NCBI RefSeq assembly: GCF_030052815.1
Contig: NC_079507.1
Span: 54,695,571 to 54,759,570 of the forward strand
From: Hevea brasiliensis
Taxonomy: Eukaryota; Streptophyta; Magnoliopsida; Malpighiales; Euphorbiaceae
Direction: 5' to 3'
DNA length: 64,000 nt
Shown one piece after another: positions 39,798-50,912 of the stretch (position 1 is its first letter; each line of letters opens with the position of its first letter). A program made the position numbers and the translations under genes. The notes beneath the pieces are model-generated. The model saw only the letters and a program-made list of their open reading frames with translations, was not told where the DNA came from and did no database searches.

Positions 39798-42700
39798 TGT
39801 GTGTTTATAACCACCTACTTGACATTGTATCTTTGATTTTGTTTAACATAGAAAGATTGCATTAAATTGCTATTTAAGTAATTAGCTGATTCTCTTCGTC
39901 TGTAACCTGCAGGTGGGTTGAATTTACCAATAAGAGCATTGCAAAAAGGGTTGCTAATATGTTAAATGGTGAACAAATAGGTTGGTAATTAATTGCAATG
40001 ATTTTTTTCCTATAAAATTTTGCATGCAATTTATATATAAGCTCCTCGGTGTTCTTATTTGTGTATATTTTGGACAACGGAGTAAGAATTAGCTTTCACG
40101 TAGAGAAACTAATAAAATCAAAATGCTTTCCTTGGTATTGAAAATTATATTTGAGCAAAATGCATGGGTCCCTTTTAACCTAGCTACTTGGCTTCAAATT
40201 CTTATTCTTTGTTTGGATTGTGGTTCCTTTTTCACTTTCATTTCTGTCTGTTGTTTGTGTTATTGCCCAAATGAAGAATTAGGTTTGCTTAAGTATCTTA
40301 TATATATATACACTTTTTTTTTTTTATATAGTCCATGTTTTTCTTGATGTCTTCCTCCTAATGTTTTATCAGAATATTGCGAAGTTTGTGTAGTTCCTAT
40401 TAGCTGCATGTTTTTATCTGCTCATGTTTTCCTTTATTTATATATTAATTAATTTTTTCATGTTTAGGTGGCAGAAAGAGGTCACAATTCTATTATGACC
40501 TTTGGAATATCAAATACTTGAGTAAATTCAAGTGGGATGATCTTACAGAAGAAATTGGTAGAGAAGACATTTCTCGTTTGTCATATCATTATCACATAAT
40601 TTTTTATAGTTTTCTGTATGTCTAAGTCCTGGTGTTTCTATTGCAGCATATAAGAGTGTTATACGGGAGCAGAAATTAGCTCTAGAAATTTCTGCTGCAA
40701 AGAGGGAGCGGGATTTCTATCTCAATAAGGTGGATCAATCTCGTGCTTTGAGTTCTATAGAAGAACGATTAAAAAAGGTAAATATTGTATAATTGTATAC
40801 AATTTTGAGCTAGTTCAGGTTACTATTTTTTAGATTCCTTATAATTTTTCTAAAATATTAAACAGAACTGAGGTTCTTTGGCTAGGCATCTTTTGGTTTC
40901 CGCATCTTTTAAATTCTACACATGGACAACAGCATTTCAGCCCTTTATAGGAATGGTTTAAGTGTGTTTGGGTAGTGGAGCAACTTCTTCGTTAGTTTGG
41001 ATGGAGTGGAGCAATTTCAGCCCTTCAATCATATATAGTTCTGATAGATGAGACGCGAGAATGAGTCAATAGAAAGTTAGAGTTTTGGAGAAGTACTCTA
41101 GAGTCAAAGGGCTTTAAGTTAAGTAGAACGAAAACAGAATATATGCACTGCAAGTTCAGTGAAGGCGGTGCCAATTGAGGATAAGTTGAAAGAAGGGAGA
41201 TTGAGATGGTTTGGTCATGTGAAACGTAGACATACAGAGGCTTCAGTTAGACAAGTAGAGCACATTAGGTTAGAGGATAGAAAGAAAAGAAGGGGTAGAC
41301 CTAAACTGACTTAGAAGAAAGTAGTACAACATGATCTAGAAGCATTACACATTTCTCAGGATTTAACCAAAAATCATTTAGAGTGGAGAAAGAGAATCCA
41401 TATAGCCGACCCAAAATTTTTGGGATAAAGGATTAGTTGAGTTAAGTTGAGTTGTTAGAAACCCCAACCATAGGTTTTATATACATTATAGGTTTTATAT
41501 GCATTAAGACCAATTGGGGAATCATGAAGGTACTAGAGCAAATAGTCTTACCTTGTTTTTGAAATGTTGGGTCTTCATGCTCTGAGATGCTTCATGGCTA
41601 GTTGTGTTATTTGGACACAGGTTAACAGCTCAGACATGCCAGCCCATGTATAAGACTGTTCTATGTGAATGGAATTAATTATATCTGTGCAAAATGATCA
41701 ACAAGTCTCTTCAATTAAATAGAAGAAACTGGAGAAGCAGGAATGAGGGAGGAAAGGATTATTGCCACAGGGGTGTGTTTTTGGGTGTATGTCTTTCTGT
41801 GTCAAGGTTTTGTGAATTGTCATTTTTAGGTCCCTGTTCTTTGTTGAATCTTTATCCCATGTTCAGTATATGTTAACATGGCATTAAGTGCACTCTTTGC
41901 TCTTACCTCAAGAGACCTTGCACGTAGCAATCACATAACAGAATGTTACAAAAAATTACCTTGCATATCACATCAAATAGAACAGGTATCATAATGCATG
42001 CCTATATCTGATGGGTATTCTAGAAACTGAATTTCAGGAGGTGAAAAGTGAAAGTTCACTAGAGGCCATGCCTTGAACGAAATGTAAATGCTACACACAT
42101 GGCATTTGTGTACGTGTATGCCTTGCATATTAAGAGAAGAAAGTGGTCCAGACTCCAGAGAGAGAGAGTGTGCGAGTGTTCCTGACATTCAATTCAGTAT
42201 TTGGTAATAGCTAATCTCTTTTTTTTTCTTCATCTTCTCTTTGTATAAGGAGAGCACTTTGACATAAACTTATGCATGCAATGATCTATACCCAAATCCC
42301 CACTTACTGAAACCAGTCAAGGTAGACCTATGTTGTAATTGCTGTTTCTTATTTTGATATTGCAGCCCCTCGTCAAATTGTGTCATAATATCAAAAGAAA
42401 TCCCACTTCTTTAAATGAATTTGTGAGAAAGTGAAGTAGATGCTGCAGCCTACTGCAGTAAACATTTAACATATGAATGACTAAAAATTTCAAGCCACCT
42501 AGATCTCTTTTCCCCCTTGAAGCAGCCTATTTTATTACAAAGTAATGGATTCAGTGCGCACATCTTTTGTACTCATTTTCAAGGTCAATGATTATGCTTT
42601 TTGCCCATTTATGGTTTTAGGACCACTTGTTTGGTAGAGAGAAAACTTGTAGATTTGAGGTAGTTCAATATCTTTTTATGGCATAAATGTTTTTTTTTTT

Positions 42701-43068
42701 TAATCAATTAATTCAGTGAATTTATTATTTATGGCATGAAGTTTTATTTTCACAGTCTCCTTTTTGTTGTCTACTGAGCATTTATTTTTATAGTGCATTT
42801 ATGTTCCTGCATTATTGCTTCTGCAGAAACAAAAGGTCCAACAAGAGTCAGGAGGTCAACTCTCTGTTGGTGAGCAAGCACCGAAGGTCATCCGTCAATT
42901 CCCACAGACAAAACCAGTTGCAAATAAAGTGGAAGAAAGCAAATCTCAACTCTCAAAAGACATTCTGGCTGGGGTGAGTGAGTCATTATTTATAGGTATC
43001 AACTTCATATTACCTTATTCCTTACGCTCGGTTTGTGTTGTCCCATGCAGGTATTTGGTGTTTTATAG
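37746..43068 (+). CDS. Chimeric gene: PBB N-terminus fused in frame to ABT1/ESF2-like protein
   Basis: Eight exons (37746-37889, 38764-39469, 39608-39671, 39913-39980, 40468-40557, 40647-40777, 42827-42973, 43051-43068), all GT-AG, join to an uninterrupted 455-residue frame. Residues 1-78 are the proteasome beta-2 propeptide and start of the mature chain, including Thr40, Asp56 and Lys72; exon 2 breaks after IHYMAP. Residues 79-455 are ABT1/ESF2 from its residue 20 onward: a Lys/Glu-rich tail, an RRM-like domain (about 249-335, [18 protein letters not shown] to [13 protein letters not shown]), then [19 protein letters not shown] and a basic coiled C-terminus ending LAGVFGVL. The breakpoint shares CCAAA between the parents. 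The PBB promoter and intron 1 are retained and the ABT1 promoter is lost. ESF2/ABT1 acts in 18S rRNA processing; the proteasome part is too short to fold as a subunit. Expression is unproven. Confidence 0.8.
38764..38855 (+). pseudogene. PBB: PBB exon 2, first part, at the fusion breakpoint
   Basis: It matches 16,384-16,475 except for two silent changes and stops exactly where the ABT1-like sequence begins. PBB exons 3-6 are missing from this copy. CCAAA at 38,851-38,855 belongs to both parents. Confidence 0.93.
39766..39804. repeat. (CT)n(GT)n microsatellite in intron 3 of the chimeric gene
   Basis: Same position as the longer (CA)n(GA)n tract of the minus-strand copy at 31,195-31,268. Confidence 0.9.
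41036..41455 (+). mobile_element. LINE 3' fragment with internal deletion, in intron 6 of the chimeric gene
   Basis: It matches the LINE at 44,515-45,355: ATAGTTCTGATAGATGAGAC at the start, then a jump to the region coding [20 protein letters not shown], and an end in repeated GTTGAGTT. A stray LINE-like piece (TTAGTTTGGATGGAGTGG) occurs just before it at about 40,993. It lies within a spliced intron, so it need not disturb the frame. Confidence 0.8.
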
Positions 43069-43776
43069 TAATAGGTTTTGAAGTTTTCAGTTTTTGTTCG
43101 ACATGAGGAGCTTAGGAAGATACCAAATACTGCTTTACTTGTCTGTGGGTCTAGTTCTTCCACCTTTTAATGCAGTAACAGAGCATTTTACAATTTTGTT
43201 ACCATTTTCTCAATATTGCCGTGACTCTGATTATAATGACAGCCCACATTCTGTAATGCCTTTTAAGGAAGCATGCTATGTACTTGATTTCCATTGCTAT
43301 TCCTTTTACGGAAGCATATTATGTACCAAATTTTGACTACAAAATTTAATTCAACGATGATGGTTTTTTTTTGATAAAAATTCAACGATGAGTTTTTAGA
43401 TAAAAATTTTGTGTTGTTGAACGTATCTGTTAATTTGAGGTAGTGGATAAACGTCAAGGCAAAGTTGTACATTGACTTAAAAAGAGTTTTTAGGCATTTT
43501 GATCTTAAAATTTTCCATGGTATCAGATGTAAAAGATATCGAATCATAACAGACATCATAAAAGAAAAACAAAAGTACAACAGTGCTGAATAAGGAAACT
43601 TCCAAGCACTCAAAAGATTTGAATCCCTATCAATTAAATTCAATGTGGTCCAAGGAACAACAAATGTTGGATCTATACATTAAATGTCAACCAGAATTCA
43701 TGCAACAGTTGTAAACATATGTTCACAGGAGTGCGGAAAATAATCAAATACGATACAGATTATATTTGTGTTTTAG
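43069..43776. other. Chimeric gene 3' UTR and spacer to Rab2 3' end
   Basis: Between the TAG at 43,066-43,068 and the end of the Rab2 fragment on the other strand. A 126-codon minus-strand frame (43,263-43,643) shows nothing recognisable. The two genes are tail to tail here. Confidence 0.55.
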
Positions 43777-44473
43777 TTAGCTACAACATCCTCCTCTCTC
43801 AGCAACAGCTCCATCTCTAGCTCCTGATGAGCCCTGGGGGCGTCCATATCCTACCTTGATACCTGAAGACTGCAATCATAAACATAAAGGTGTCATAAAA
43901 GAAGAATCTAACTTTTAATGCAAGGTCACCGAGGGGTAGAAACAGCAATTCCTAATGCTACATTATATATCATAACTAAGGCCCGCCGACCAAAGAAACA
44001 AGCATAAGATGTTTTAAAAATCAGTCTCATCTCCCATAACCTGATTGGTGTCTCTACCCAGCAGATCATCAAATCAATACAAGACAAGATGGCAGGTTTG
44101 TCACACATAAGATACACGAAAAGATATTTTGCCGTTAAAAATGTATCTTTAGTAAGTGCTGCTCATCGAAATTTTGGCACTAGAAAGGTAAACTAACTTT
44201 CCTTTTTACATTGGTGTGGCTGTAATTAAAATCTATATCTTAATTCAATGATAATTCTAGCTGATAAAATATATATATATATATATATATTAAAGAACAA
44301 AAAAGAATACTAATTCTAGATGCACTATTTATTGCATATTAGGTCCCTACAATAAAATGACACCCGACTCCCCCACCACAAATGCGGCAGGGGAAATCAA
44401 CATGAACTCAAAAGTTACCTCATTGGATACATCGAACACGCCTTACTGGATATTCTGAAGGATCTTTCCTGCA
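43777..44473 (-). pseudogene. RABB1: Rab2 (RABB1) 3' exons
   Basis: On the minus strand the last exon (43,869-43,777) reads SSGIKVGYGRPQG, then ERGGCCS and a stop. This is the Rab2 tail with its double-cysteine geranylgeranylation site. The exon before it (about 44,473-44,419) reads AGKILQNIQ, a TAA stop at 44,445-44,443, then GVFDVSNE and a GT donor. The stop sits where the family has Glu (IQEGVF). Further upstream the LINE begins, so exons for the switch and nucleotide-binding regions are missing. Together with 26,478-26,759 this accounts for both ends of a Rab2 gene, but in different places and opposite orientations. Confidence 0.88.
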
Positions 44474-44514
44474 TTCCTTATGAAGGCCTACAATAAAAAA
44501 CTTAATAGATTAGT

Positions 44515-45358
44515 TTGTACAATATTAAGCCCTCTTCTATCTCAGTTAAATTACACCAAGGTTTAGCTATAAGCTCTTACCTTTTCATATTAGTTTTAGA
44601 TGAATTGACGAAACATATACAAGAGAATATCCCTTGGTGCATGATATTTGTGGATGATATAGTTCTGATAGATGAGACGCGAGAAGGAGTTAATAGAAAG
44701 CTAGAACTTTAGAGAAGTACTCTAAAGTCAAAGGGATTTAAGTTAAGTAGAACGAAGACAAAATACATGCATTGCAAGTTCAGTGAAGGCCGAACTGGTG
44801 ATAAGGAATGAGTTAGTTTGGATGGAGTGGTAATGCCCCAAAGTAATCCCTTTAAATATCTTGACTTAATCCTTCAAGTAGATGGGGGATGTGAGGAGGA
44901 TGTTAATCATAGGATTAAAGCCGGATAGTTGAAGTGGAGAAGTGCCACGGGAGTTTTATGTGATCGCAAGATTCTCAATAAGTTGAAAGGAGAATTTTAC
45001 TGTACAGCCATACGACCGGCCATGTTATATGGTAGTGAGTATTGGGCACTGAATGAGTCATATGTGTCTAAGATAAGAGTTGCGGAGATAAGAATATTAA
45101 GGTCGATGAGTGGCTATACAAGACTAGATAAAATCCGTAATGAGAGTATTAGAAAAAAGGTAGTAGTGATGCCAATTGAGGATAAATTGAAAGAAGGGAG
45201 ATTGAGATGGTTTGGTCATGTGAAGCGTAGACATACGGAGGCTTCAGTTAGACAAGTAGAGCACATTAGGTTAGAGGATAGAAAGAAAAGAAGGGGTAGA
45301 CCTAAACTGACTTGGAAGAGAGTAGTACAATATGACCTAGAAGCATTACACAGTACTA
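44515..45358 (+). mobile_element. LINE (L1-like) reverse transcriptase, 3' part
   Basis: Plus-strand frames read LFILVLDELTKHIQENI, CMIFVDDIVLIDE, then after stops RPAMLYGSEYWALNESY and [20 protein letters not shown]. It is cut at about 45,358 by the junction with the Rab2-upstream fragment, losing its 3' tail. Same family as 26,995-30,885. Confidence 0.87.
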
Positions 45359-45369
45359 CCCTTGCAATA

Positions 45370-45567
45370 TATAATTACTAAATATAATTATTATATATTA
45401 TCATATTCCCTAATTTTAATTTAAAAAGGTCAATCACAATAAAATCAAGACTTATATTTACTTTTAAGGAAAATCAATATTTAAAAATTTTTTCTCTTCC
45501 TTTTATATATTTAATAAATTTTAATTTATTTTAATATTATTTTATTTTTATTATTTTAAAATAATTA

Positions 45568-45603
<36 letters not shown>

Positions 45604-46011
45604 ATACAAAAAATAACTTATAGATATTAAAAAAAAATATACCTATTAAGATCATTCATCTAAAAGTAATTATTAATTTATTAAATTGAGTTAAAATTTA
45701 TTATTAACATTTTAGAATTTTAATTTTTTAAATAGTTAATACTAATTTAATAATTTAATTAAATTTTATATAATTTTTTTATTTCTTTTGATATACAAAT
45801 ATTAATTACTGCACATAACACGAAAATTCTGCTAAGATTTAATGTAACATGATAAAGCTAGTTTGAACTTTTCAGAGCCGCACCAAAAGGAAAACTACGT
45901 ATTTTTCCATGCTTTAAAGCACCTTCTTTTATATGATTTATTTAATATTAAAAAAAAGCATTAAAAAAAAAAAGAAATATGAAAACTACAAATTATTAAG
46001 ATAGTAAAATA
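45370..46011 (+). repeat. Third, more diverged copy of the Rab2 upstream region
   Basis: It aligns with 21,562-22,245 and with 50,078-50,745, which are nearly identical to each other, whereas this copy differs at many more positions. It includes the TTA tract and the block CACATAACACGAAAATTCTG. It ends abruptly at AGTAAAAT, where PBB intron 6 sequence resumes. Confidence 0.85.
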
Positions 46012-47038
46012 TCAATATTTTCTACATTTCCTAGTATTTGGGCACTCAGAAGATGGCCAACGGAAACTATTTTTTTGGTCAAAGGAAAAATTAAACCAAT
46101 TTTAAGGAAATTAACTTTCATAACTTTGACACTCTTATTAAAATGTGAAAACATTTGTACATATATGATATAAACACATACTATTAGTTTAACATTACAA
46201 CCCTTAAAAAACAATTTCAGTAGAAAATATTTTTCATATATAAGTTATTTTCCGCAAAATAAATGGAGCCCTAATTGATGAAAATTTTCCCTCATAATGT
46301 GTGCTGGGACAGGGACACAAGGAATACTTGAGAAACCACATTTTACCGAATCCACGTACCTATATCAGTTCAAGAGGGTACACTTTTCCAAAGAAGACAG
46401 GTCAGTATCTAATTTCTTTCTATGTTTTATGAATAAGCTTTCATTCATTCTCTGCTGCCACTTCTAGATTTAATTCTGCTATCGCACATATTTTGAAATC
46501 TATGCTTACAGAGAAATGTTAATAAGGGATGTGTATGGTTTTGTTAACCCAACTCTCGGGCTTCTTTGGACTCAACCTCATACATCAGTTAACCACTTAT
46601 CTGTTGATCAAACTGCAAGGGCATGACACCTTGTCAGTATTTTGCTTTATAATGAAGTGAATTGAAATATCATGACATTTTCTATGACTGGGAGGATTGA
46701 TGCCTTTTAGTACATTTCACATTTGCTTTGTGGACACCAGATAAATCAACAGTGCTTGTGGAAACCAGATAAATCAACAGCACATGAACTAAGTCATTGA
46801 ACTGCATTTTTCACTTCTCAATACTGGAATGTTGGAATTGTTATTGTTTTAGTATGGTCAAACATATGTTGTTCTTTATTAGTTTCAAGTTAGTGATAAA
46901 TTGCTTAAATTTCTTTTTGTTATTATTTATTTATATTTTTTGTTTGTTTGTTTGTTTGCAGAGGTCCTTTTAACAAAGATTACACCATTGAAGGATAAAG
47001 AGGAAGTTACTGAAGGAAATGATGCAATGGAAGAGTGA
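46012..47038 (+). pseudogene. PBB: PBB second copy, intron 6 end and exons 7-8
   Basis: It corresponds to 17,565-18,586. Exon 7 (46,313-46,400) has one Met-to-Ile change in RNHMLPNP, and exon 8 (46,962-47,038) has His-to-Asp in TPLKHKEE. Splice sites and the stop remain. Exons 3-6 and most of exon 2 were replaced by the 7.15 kb insertion, so these exons are orphaned: they have no promoter of their own and lie 3 kb downstream of the chimeric gene's stop. Confidence 0.92.
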
Positions 47039-50000
47039 AAATCATCAACATCATGGTTTAGATTTTAACAACTTTATTTTGTTCTTTGTGGCCTTTGTGA
47101 TGACAGTATCTTTTGTAATTTCCTATTTCAAAACCTCAATGAATCCATATTGAAACGTTTTTGCTCCATACCAGTGGCATTATGGTCTGGTGGTGAGATA
47201 GTCTAGTTGAATCAGTCATATTTGGAATTTATGTGCTTCATTACTGGTTCTATTTTTCAGCGTGGCAGTAACTAGGATGGCAAAGAAATTCTAGCAATGA
47301 ATTCTGATCTTCTTTTCTTACACCATTTTTACAAGAACTTGAACATTAGGGGAAAAGTAGCACACATTTCTTAATTCTAGCAATGAATTCTGATCTTCTT
47401 TTCTTACACCATTTTTACAAGAACTTGAACATTAGGGGAAAAGTAGCACACATTTCTTAGCATGGGTACGATGCCTACTTAGGGTAGCACCGCGCCATTG
47501 TGCAAAGTGGTGTCTTACAAGTTACACCCACATGGATATTATTGATATCCAAATCGCCTTTTTTCAATTGATATTTGGTTTCCACTGAGTTTGAACTCGA
47601 AACTTCAGTCTTGAAATTGAAATGACTCCAAAGCTCATCCTTATAGCTAAATCTTTTCTAATCTAGAGGATTTCTGATTTCATTTCATTGGTTTATTGGA
47701 ACTTTGATGTTCATGAAACATTGGGATCATTATCATTAAGGAATAGAACTTCAACATTGGAATCTAACCAGGTGGGAAGGATTTGAAATTTATGTTGCAT
47801 ATTTGGTGGTCCCAATACTCTGGAGGGAGGATTCTCAGGTATAGAGCGAAAGGAATGTATCATTGTGAGGGAATGTAAAGAGATATGTCAAGACAACCAT
47901 GCCTGAACTTTTTGTAGACACGGAATTCATTTGTAGATACCATTATACATGTATAAAGTGGAAAGGTATGCCAAATGATTGTGCTCCTTTTCATCTTCTC
48001 CTGCCTTGCTGGTTGCAGCTCTAGTATCCTATCCCTACCTTTAGAACCTCTTATCCTAGAAGGGTAATGGCAAGAAAATGCTCCTCTAGAAGGGTACAAG
48101 ACCTATTTGATTCGAACACAACAAAGAGAATACAAGACTAAAAATCTAGTTAAAGCATATTCAAAACTCTAAGTAAATTGATTTCTAGCACTTTTAATAC
48201 TTCAATGTCTATACAGCATGAAGAAGAAAATGAAACTGGATTTATGACTAGTGAGCCACTTAAAATTACTATAACAGAGTTTAAATAGATGAGTGATTAT
48301 ATTAATTATAAGAATTTTATAAAATATTTTGTAAATACAATTTTTAAATATGATCGGCTCTAGACATTTGTAAATTTAATTTATGTTATAATTATGATAA
48401 TGATATTTATTATTTAAATCTTGTAATTAATGAGCTTTAGTCATACTAGAGTCATTTTTATAGCTGTAAGGTATTGATTTTTAATTTTAATAAGAGTGTA
48501 ACAATTGAAAAAAAATTAAATTTAAATAATAAATTACATTTTTTTTAAATATTCTATAAATTAAATTTTACATATTTATATAAATCAAAATAAAAAAAGT
48601 ATAGAAAAATATTTATATTGACCAAGGGTTTGAAAATTTTCTCTATGACATTTCAGATTTGAACATATACTGTATACTTCACATATTGGTTTGGCATAAT
48701 GAGTTTGAATTGACAGCAAATCAATGATGCTTCTTATTGAATGAATGAGACTCATACTAAGCGTTTGCCTTCAAAATCTTTTAACAAATATAACATTAAA
48801 AATTAATATATTAATTTAAAGATTTTTTAATTGAGGGAATTTGAAATTTTATCCCCAAAAAAGAAATCATATAATATTACAACTTGGGTTTGGGGGAAAA
48901 TAATTTTATTCATTTTTAAAAAAATTTATTATGATTATTTATAGAATATTTAAATTGCAATACAAATTTTGTCACCCAAGTATTAATGATTATTTATAAA
49001 ATAGTAAATTATCAAAAAAAACTATAGATTCTAAATAATAAAAGCAAATGAGTGCATCTAAAACATATTCGATAAAATTTTTATCAAAATTTATAAAAAT
49101 TAATTATAGTATATATAATAAATGCATGAATTTAAATGTATATATATATAAAGTAGAGAGGTTTTTCTTTTTGTTGTCACGTGACATTCTAAATTTTAAT
49201 ACTATTATGTGACATTATAAAATAAGAAGATTTTATCTGACTACGGTCACATGGCATTTTAAATTTTAGTATTATCATGTAACATTTATCATATAGAAAT
49301 TATTATATTTAATAATTATACTAATTAGTGTAAGTAATTATTACCATTACTATTATCATTAAATATCTTTATTATTACAATTATTACCATAATTTTTAAG
49401 ATTAACTAATTAAAAATATTAGATATATTTTAATAATTTTATAAATTTCTTATTTAATTATTCTTAAAATTTTAATTATTTCATTTAATTATAAAAATTT
49501 AACAATTATCTATCCTAAAATTAATAAAATAATTTAAAATTATACTATAAAAATTAAATACTTTGCCCTCTCTTTTTTTATATATTTAATAAATTTTAAT
49601 TTATTTTAATGTTAGTTTATTTTTATTTATCTTATTTTAGCACATATTCAATAAAGACATATTTTTAAATATATATTAAATGCTACATATATAATGAATT
49701 ATAAAAAAATAAAATAAAATTTTATTTTTATAGTTATGATAAATGAGAAATTTAACTTATGTTAATTTTATATATATTCTATTGTCACTTCTTGATAAAG
49801 GGGTAGTGTAAATTTTTATAAAATAAATTCAAGAGGAGATAAAATTTTAAATCTATCACATTTATATCAAGTAGTAATTTTTAATTAAATTTATTAATGA
49901 TAATTTTTTTTGTATTTCTTAAACATTTATAATATATAATTATTATATAATTTTATTTTTTAAATATAATTCTTAATTATTTTGATCTTTCAAATTTAAC

Positions 50001-50912
50001 TGATAAAAAAATATTGATTACTAAATATAATTGTCATTCATAAAGCCAACATTAAGTTTTTTAATATTTTTTAAACAGCTACAATATATAATTATTAAAT
50101 ATAATTATTACATATTATTATATTCCCTAATTTTAATTTAAAAAGGTCAATCATAGTAAAATCAAGACCTATATTTACTTTGAAGAAAAATCAATATTTA
50201 AAAATTTTTCCTATTCTTTTTATATATTTAATAAATTTTAATTTATTTTAATATTATTTTATTTTTATTATTTTAAAATAATTATATTATTATTATTATT
50301 ATTATTATTATATACAAAAAATAACCTATAAATATTAAAAAATATTATAACTTTTAAGATCATTCATTTAAGAGTAATTATTAATTTATTAAATTAAGTT
50401 AAAGTTTGTTGTTAATATTTTAAAATTTTAAATTTTTAAATAGTTAATAATAATTTAATAATTTAATTAAATTTTTTATATATTTTTTTATTTCTTTTGA
50501 CATATAAATATTAATTGCTGCACATAACACGAAAATTCTGCTAATATTTAATGTAACAGGAAAAGCTAGTTTGAACTTTTCAGAGCTGCACCAAAAGTAA
50601 AACTACGTAATTTTTCATGCTTTAAAGCACCTTCTTTTATATGATTTATTTAGAATTAAAAAAAAATAAAGTATTAAAAAAATAAAAGAAATATGAAAAC
50701 TACAAATTATTAAGATCGTAAAATTTAAAATTTAAATTTTTAATAATAAAAAAAATTAAATGAATGAATAAGCAATCTGAAGCAGCCGTAAGCAAAAAGA
50801 GATGGCAAATGGCATGTCGGTAATTTAAACGTCAAGCTGCTTCTTTGTTCTATTAATTCTCAACTTCTCAGCCCAAATTCCTATTCGTCTTCAACCTTTC
50901 TCTGCGACTTGT
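47039..50912. repeat. Second copy of the PBB-Rab2 intergenic region
   Basis: It matches 18,587-22,427 with scattered substitutions and small indels, including a private 86 bp tandem duplication at 47,287-47,458. It ends with the same GCGACTTGT at which the LTR begins. Confidence 0.9.
47287..47458. repeat. 86 bp tandem duplication
   Basis: Two near-identical units (47,287-47,372 and 47,373-47,458) starting AATTCTAGCAATGAATTCTG. The first copy of the block (about 18,836) has one unit. Confidence 0.92.

Noticed and set aside
41694..42188. Short frames in intron 6 of the chimeric gene
   Set aside because: They are not conserved as protein, and the flanking exons splice over them in frame.
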